This document shows positions 6,583-10,079 of a stretch of DNA of 10,079 bases, one piece after another. The notes beneath the pieces are model-generated. The model did no database searches. It was given only the letters and a program-made list of their open reading frames with translations, and had not been told where the DNA came from. A program made the translations under genes and the position numbers. The stretch's first letter is position 1, and every line of letters begins with the position of its first letter. Source of the DNA: an uncultured Flavobacteriales bacterium (GTDB taxonomy: Bacteria; Bacteroidota; Bacteroidia; Flavobacteriales_D; Sanyastnellaceae); the NCBI GenBank assembly GCA_913057815.1, contig CAJXOV010000044.1, positions 1 to 10,079 of the forward strand, given 5' to 3'.

Positions 6583-7860
6583 TTAATTAAGCACAGCATT
6601 ACTTTCAGCTAATACCGCATTAAAAGCATTAGAAATGTCGGTGATAAGATCATCTGAATTTTCTACACCAATTGAAAGTCTTACCAATTGTTCTGTGATG
6701 CCCAAATTCTGCTTGTGTTCTGGCTCTAAACCAATGTGGGTCATAGTGGCTGGATGCTGAGCTAAACTTTCTGTACCTCCTAAGCTTACCGCTAGTTTGA
6801 ATAAACTCAGATTATTAAGGAATACAAATGCTTCTTTTTCTCCGCCTTTTATGTAAAAAGAGATCATGGCTCCAGGAGCAGAATATTGCTTTTTATATAG
6901 GTCATATTCCTCTGTTCCTTTTTCAAGCAGCCCTAAATATGACACCTTATTCACCTCTTCATGAGTATTTAAGAAATTAGCCACTGCTTCAGCGTTTTTA
7001 GTTTGCTGATCCATTCTAACTTTTAGAGTTTCTAAACTTCTGGTTAATAACCAACATGTGTTTGGAGATGCCATGTTTCCTAAGAATGTTCTTAGCACTT
7101 TTACTCTTTGCATAAGGTCTGCATTTCCAAGCACTGCACCCGCTATTAAATCACTGTGTCCTCCGATATACTTAGTGGCAGAATACAACACTAAATCAGC
7201 TCCTAAGTCCAAGGGGTGACTCCAAAGTGGTCCCATATACGTGTTGTCCGTAGCTAAATACACTGGCTTTTCTTCAGTAGAAAAATGATCGGCTATTTCC
7301 TTACATTCACTTATATCTATAAGTTCATTAGTAGGGTTGGCAGGCGTTTCTATGTAAACCATAGCTAGTTTATCTGCTTTTCCAGTGTCTTTTATTAACT
7401 GTATTATTTCATCTTTAGATTGGTTAGGAGTGAAGCCCACTGCATGAACTCCTATTTTAGGTAGAAAATGATTTATAAAATGATCAGTTCCACCATACAC
7501 TGGAGAACTAAATAAAAGTAGGTCTCCAGGCTTTAAGAATTCTAAAAGAACTGTGCTGATAGCAGACATTCCGCTTTCGAAAACGGCACAGTCGTCAGCT
7601 TTATCCCATAAGCACAGTCTATTTTCTAAAATTTCTAGATTGGGATTGTTTATTCTGCTATAGATCAATCCTAATTCTTCTTCAGCCTCTTTGCTACGCA
7701 AACCGTAGGCAATTTCGAAAAATGCTTTTCCTTCCTCTGCGGTTTTAAACACGAAAGTAGATGTCTGAAATACAGGTGGTTTAATAGCGCCTTCTGATAA
7801 TTCTGGCTTATAGCCATGTGACATCATTAAACTCTCAGGGGAAAACTTAGGGTTACTCAT
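6583..7860 (-). CDS. PLP-dependent Cys/Met metabolism enzyme, methionine gamma-lyase-like
   Basis: The 425-residue product has the full set of family motifs (PF01053): YSR (67-69, phosphate contact from the neighbouring subunit), SGM at 96-98, VYGGT (121-125), IETPANPTN (170-178), D205 for the pyridine nitrogen, YSATKYIGGHSD with Lys230 as the PLP Schiff base, SLGGTESLAQHPATMTH (359-375) and RLSIGVE with Arg394. Such enzymes are cytosolic tetramers acting on methionine, cystathionine or homocysteine. LAQHPA-MTH and ETPANP favour methionine gamma-lyase (methionine to methanethiol, ammonia and 2-oxobutanoate). However, the Cys found in that enzyme (C116 of P. putida) is Gly124 here, as in cystathionine gamma-synthase/lyase, so substrate is unresolved. 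An insertion at about 48-64 before YSR is unusual for the best-known members. It faces a divergent Lrp-type regulator, an arrangement resembling mdeA/mdeR. ATG start, complete gene. Confidence 0.85.
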   Translation of the reverse strand: MSNPKFSPESLMMSHGYKPELSEGAIKPPVFQTSTFVFKTAEEGKAFFEIAYGLRSKEAEEELGLIYSRINNPNLEILENRLCLWDKADDCAVFESGMSAISTVLLEFLKPGDLLLFSSPVYGGTDHFINHFLPKIGVHAVGFTPNQSKDEIIQLIKDTGKADKLAMVYIETPANPTNELIDISECKEIADHFSTEEKPVYLATDNTYMGPLWSHPLDLGADLVLYSATKYIGGHSDLIAGAVLGNADLMQRVKVLRTFLGNMASPNTCWLLTRSLETLKVRMDQQTKNAEAVANFLNTHEEVNKVSYLGLLEKGTEEYDLYKKQYSAPGAMISFYIKGGEKEAFVFLNNLSLFKLAVSLGGTESLAQHPATMTHIGLEPEHKQNLGITEQLVRLSIGVENSDDLITDISNAFNAVLAESNAVLN

Positions 7861-7893
7861 TTTCTTAATTTTATTGGTTAGGATATTCTACGG

Positions 7894-7901
7894 CAAAAGT
7901 A
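7894..7901 (-). promoter_or_regulatory. Candidate -7 element of the lyase gene
   Basis: The - strand reads TACTTTTG, an exact match to the Bacteroidota TAnnTTTG box, 33 bases before the lyase ATG. No TTG lies at the usual -33 distance, which would fit a promoter that needs an activator. An adjacent palindrome overlaps it. Confidence 0.5.
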
Positions 7902-7906
7902 CTCTT
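7895..7906. promoter_or_regulatory. Candidate Lrp-type operator palindrome
   Basis: AAAAGTACTCTT is a 12-base palindrome with one mismatched pair, centred on AGTACT, and it overlaps the -7 box of the lyase gene. AT-rich imperfect palindromes are usual for Lrp/AsnC operators. It lies within the 171-base region shared by the lyase and the regulator gene. Operator identity is inference. Confidence 0.35.
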
Positions 7907-8031
7907 GGGTAGTTGTATTTACTGTGGTTTGTTTTGAATTAAGATAAATAATCTTTTTAGTGTCATTTTTATGGATGATTGTTCTAATTTTAGCGTTGCA
8001 ATACTGATCAAACAGAATAATACACTGGCTC

Positions 8032-8496
8032 ATGGAAAAGAATTTGGACAATACCGACCTCGAAATCATTAGAATCCTTCAGAAAAATGCCAAATCAACG
8101 ATAAAGGAACTGGCAGATGCACTCAACTTATCTAACACTCCAGTTTTTGACAGGATAAAACGGTTAGAAAAGTCAGGAGTCATAACAGGATATACAGCTT
8201 TAGTAAACAGGAGAAAGCTAGGATTGAATTTAATGGCTTTTTGTACACTTACTCTCAAGGGGCACAATGCTGAGTTTTTAAAGCAGTTTGAAACTGATGT
8301 AAACCTGCTTCCCGAAGTTATAGAGTGTTATCATTTGACAGGAAGTTTTGATTATCTCTTAAAAGTACTAGTGGGAGATATGGCCGATTATCAGGAGTTT
8401 GTGACTAAGAAACTTACTTCTTTGGCTAACATTGATCGAGTAACGAGTTCTTTTGTGCTTACTGAGTTGAAAAATGAGGCTGTGCTTCCTATTTAA
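8032..8496 (+). CDS. Lrp/AsnC family transcriptional regulator
   Basis: The 154-residue length is typical of the family. Residues 5-60 form the AsnC-type winged helix: LDNTDLEIIRILQKNAKS, then the helix-turn-helix with ELADALNLSNTPVFDRIKRLEKSGVI. Residues 65-148 form the RAM effector and oligomerisation domain, with the LTGSFDYLLKV loop (102-112) that binds amino acids in relatives. These proteins assemble as dimers to octamers and respond to leucine, methionine or other amino acids. It is divergent from the PLP lyase with a 171-base gap, so it most likely controls that gene and itself, with the lyase substrate as candidate effector. Upstream, TAATTTTA at 7985-7992 is a weak -7 candidate without a TTG partner. 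Confidence 0.95.
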   Translation: MEKNLDNTDLEIIRILQKNAKSTIKELADALNLSNTPVFDRIKRLEKSGVITGYTALVNRRKLGLNLMAFCTLTLKGHNAEFLKQFETDVNLLPEVIECYHLTGSFDYLLKVLVGDMADYQEFVTKKLTSLANIDRVTSSFVLTELKNEAVLPI

Positions 8497-8506
8497 TTAT
8501 CTGAAA

Positions 8507-9235
8507 TTAGTTTCTTCTAGTCATATCCACTTTCCGTTCTCCTGAGGCTATTCGGTATCTTAACACAGCTAATACTTGAGTTTTCAAACCGCCCCAATCT
8601 ACTCCCATGCCTGGAGAATAACCGTAAGAATAGATACGATTTTCTATAATATCTCTGCCAAATTGAATACCGGCTTTAAGTGATAAGCTTTTGGAGAAAT
8701 TAATGGCTGTTCCAGTACTAATGGCTACACTTATATTCCCTGATCGGTAATCTTCGAATAAAATGATAGAGGCTATAGGATCTATGCTTTCTTTAATTCT
8801 GCTTTCAGATATTTTAGAGTAAATGGCTCTTAATCCTATGAAAGGCTCAAAAATCAACCTTTTGTATTTTTTATCACCGTTGTTTTTAGTGAATTGATAG
8901 TCTGCACCAGCTCTGAAAAAATATCCTTTGCCTAAATCCGAATAGCTATCTCTGGCTATTTTTAAAAGCGTCCCTTTTTTAGGTGTTTCAGAAATACCTG
9001 CGGCTATATTATAACCAAATCTATTTGTTCTGTATGATTCAATTTGAAGTGAGTATTCTCCATTATAAATAGGAGCTAGGTTAGCACCAATTACTAGTTG
9101 TGTATAAACTTTTCCTGTGCCTATGAATCGGAAAGCTTCGCTCATGTTGCCTTCTGAGGCCGTGGCTAAAGGTGACTGAGTTAATGATGTTAGGCAAGAA
9201 ATAACCAGAATAAATAATATTTCAATTTTTTTCAT
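8507..9235 (-). CDS. Predicted outer-membrane beta-barrel protein
   Basis: The 242-residue product has an N-terminal signal peptide (MKKIEILFILVIS core; cleavage near residues 20-27) and then alternating strands with aromatic ends: FGYNIAAGI, GYFFRAGADYQF, LIFEPFIGLRAIY, LSLKAGIQFGR and TQVLAVLRYRI near the C-terminus. This is the layout of an eight- to ten-stranded outer-membrane barrel, but I recognise no specific family. A 13-residue charged tail follows the last strand, which is unusual for proteins whose final residue is the barrel signal. Its ATG overlaps the TGA of the upstream gene by four bases (ATGA), so the pair is translationally coupled. It converges on the Lrp gene with only 10 bases between stops, leaving no room for a strong hairpin terminator. 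Confidence 0.75.
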   Translation of the reverse strand: MKKIEILFILVISCLTSLTQSPLATASEGNMSEAFRFIGTGKVYTQLVIGANLAPIYNGEYSLQIESYRTNRFGYNIAAGISETPKKGTLLKIARDSYSDLGKGYFFRAGADYQFTKNNGDKKYKRLIFEPFIGLRAIYSKISESRIKESIDPIASIILFEDYRSGNISVAISTGTAINFSKSLSLKAGIQFGRDIIENRIYSYGYSPGMGVDWGGLKTQVLAVLRYRIASGERKVDMTRRN

Positions 9236-10067
9236 TTATTTAGAACTTCTGATAAGTAGGCTGTGAATGATTCGCAAGTACTGAATTCTTGATAAGAATT
9301 AGAATATTCTTTTTTAAATTGTTCATCATATTTATTAATAGTAATTGTAGAGTGTTTTTCTGAATTGGTGGCAAATTCTTTATAAAAATCTTCACATCTG
9401 GCTGCCATGTATAAGCATAATGCTCGTAACTTTTCGTCTATCGCAACTTCTCTTGCTTTTAAGTAATATTCTCTGGCCTTCACTGCTCCAAAGTAATTTG
9501 GGTCATCCTGAAGTCCATGTTCAGAATGGTTACTGGACCAATAAGACCGGCTCATTATCCATGAGTTTCCATGGTAAGACATATTATAATAGCAATTAGC
9601 TACTTTTAAGAGGTCTCTTGCTTGATTAGAATTGTTAGGATTTCTGCCGCATTTTTTAAAAGAAATTAGTTCTTTTAATAATTCAGGTTTAGTAAACTTA
9701 ACGGTATCGGCTGCGGAAGCTTCATGCGCACCAGAGAGAGTGGTGAAAAAAGGATTTGCGTCTAAGTATTTTTGGTAAGGGTATTGGCTCCAGATAGTGT
9801 CATTTACAGTTGAAAATGCGTCTAAAGCCTTATCCAAATTGTCTTCTCTTAGGTATTTAGTTCCTAAGAGATTTTTTAGTTTTTCACTATCCTGAATTAC
9901 ATGCGAATACATCCAGTCAGGAAATTTAGGGTTTTGACTATATATTTCATCTATAATCGCTTTGGTTTGTTCTGTGTTATAATGAGCATCTAAATAACAA
10001 TCATATTCATAGTAGAAATCGTTCCATAAAATTGATTCCCTTTTTTTGGATTTCCAAGCAATAGAGC
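9232..10067 (-). CDS. Helical-repeat-like protein of unknown function, 5'-truncated
   Basis: The frame is open from the contig end to a TGA at 9234-9232, about 277 visible residues; the Met at 9912 is only an internal codon, since 51 further in-frame codons lie before it. The sequence is largely helical with TPR-like segments: KYLREDNLDKALDAFSTVND, then NQARDLLKVANCYYNMSYHGNSW, and AREYYLKAREVAIDEKLRALCLYMAARCEDFY. The 'YYNMSYHGNSW ... A..YY.kA ... CLYMAARCE' arrangement is one I recall from uncharacterised Bacteroidota proteins, in which the helical region is the C-terminal part of a longer exported protein. Function is unknown. It ends in a four-base overlap with the barrel gene, suggesting the two act together at the envelope. 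The missing N-terminal part prevents judging the signal peptide. Confidence 0.75.
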
Positions 10068-10079
10068 CTGTCTCTTATA
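10068..10079 (-). other. Partial Nextera mosaic end (not genomic)
   Basis: The last 12 bases, CTGTCTCTTATA, equal the start of the reverse-complement Tn5 mosaic end. With the clear adapter at the other end, this is untrimmed read-through rather than genome. Confidence 0.9.

Noticed and set aside
7878..8069. A 63-codon open frame on the - strand between the lyase and Lrp genes
   Set aside because: It overlaps the Lrp start and the shared promoter region, has no domain or signal pattern, and reads as chance AT-rich sequence.
8079..8267. A 62-codon open frame on the - strand inside the Lrp gene
   Set aside because: It lies opposite a convincing Lrp/AsnC coding sequence and has no recognisable features.
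8497..8515. GAAATTAGTTTC as a shared terminator between the Lrp and barrel genes
   Set aside because: The stem is only four AT-rich pairs and overlaps the end of the barrel gene; too weak to support.

Overview
The window is a short-read assembly contig of about 10 kb with sequencing adapter left at both ends. Positions 1-42 are the end of an Illumina P5/i5 oligo followed by the Nextera Read 1 adapter and transposon mosaic end. Positions 10068-10079 are the start of the reverse-complement mosaic end. Genomic DNA therefore runs from about 43 to 10067, and the genes at the two edges are cut by the contig ends.

The organism is almost certainly a Bacteroidota, probably a Flavobacteriia-like or Cytophagia-like lineage. 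The DNA is AT-rich. Several genes start with short lipoprotein signal peptides. Two families are typical of the phylum (DUF6090-like and DUF2807 head-GIN proteins). Promoter candidates resemble the TTG / TAnnTTTG type rather than the Enterobacteria sigma-70 type. No rRNA, tRNA, CRISPR array, IS element, integrase or phage gene was seen.

Left part, + strand (43-4618): a 5'-truncated DUF6090-like gene; a lipoprotein version of a pyruvoyl-dependent decarboxylase of the phosphatidylserine decarboxylase family, with an N-terminal extension like that of the amino-acid decarboxylase PsiD; a small lipoprotein; and a secreted protein joining a von Willebrand A-like domain to about nine leucine-rich repeats.

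Middle, - strand (4690-7860): a PLP-dependent sulfur amino acid lyase (methionine gamma-lyase-like) lies upstream of a two-gene unit made of a PagL-like acyloxyacyl hydrolase and a DUF2807 lipoprotein. A divergent Lrp/AsnC regulator (8032-8496, + strand) shares a 171-base intergenic region with the lyase, a common arrangement for local control of amino acid catabolism.

Right part, - strand (8507-10067): a truncated, probably helical-repeat protein overlaps by four bases the start of a predicted outer-membrane beta-barrel protein.

Most products look exported (inner or outer membrane, periplasm or surface), so this is mainly a cell-envelope region. I see no clear multi-gene defence or mobile system. 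The items most worth following up are the exported decarboxylase, the VWA-LRR protein, the PagL homologue with its palindromic start region, and the lyase/Lrp switch.
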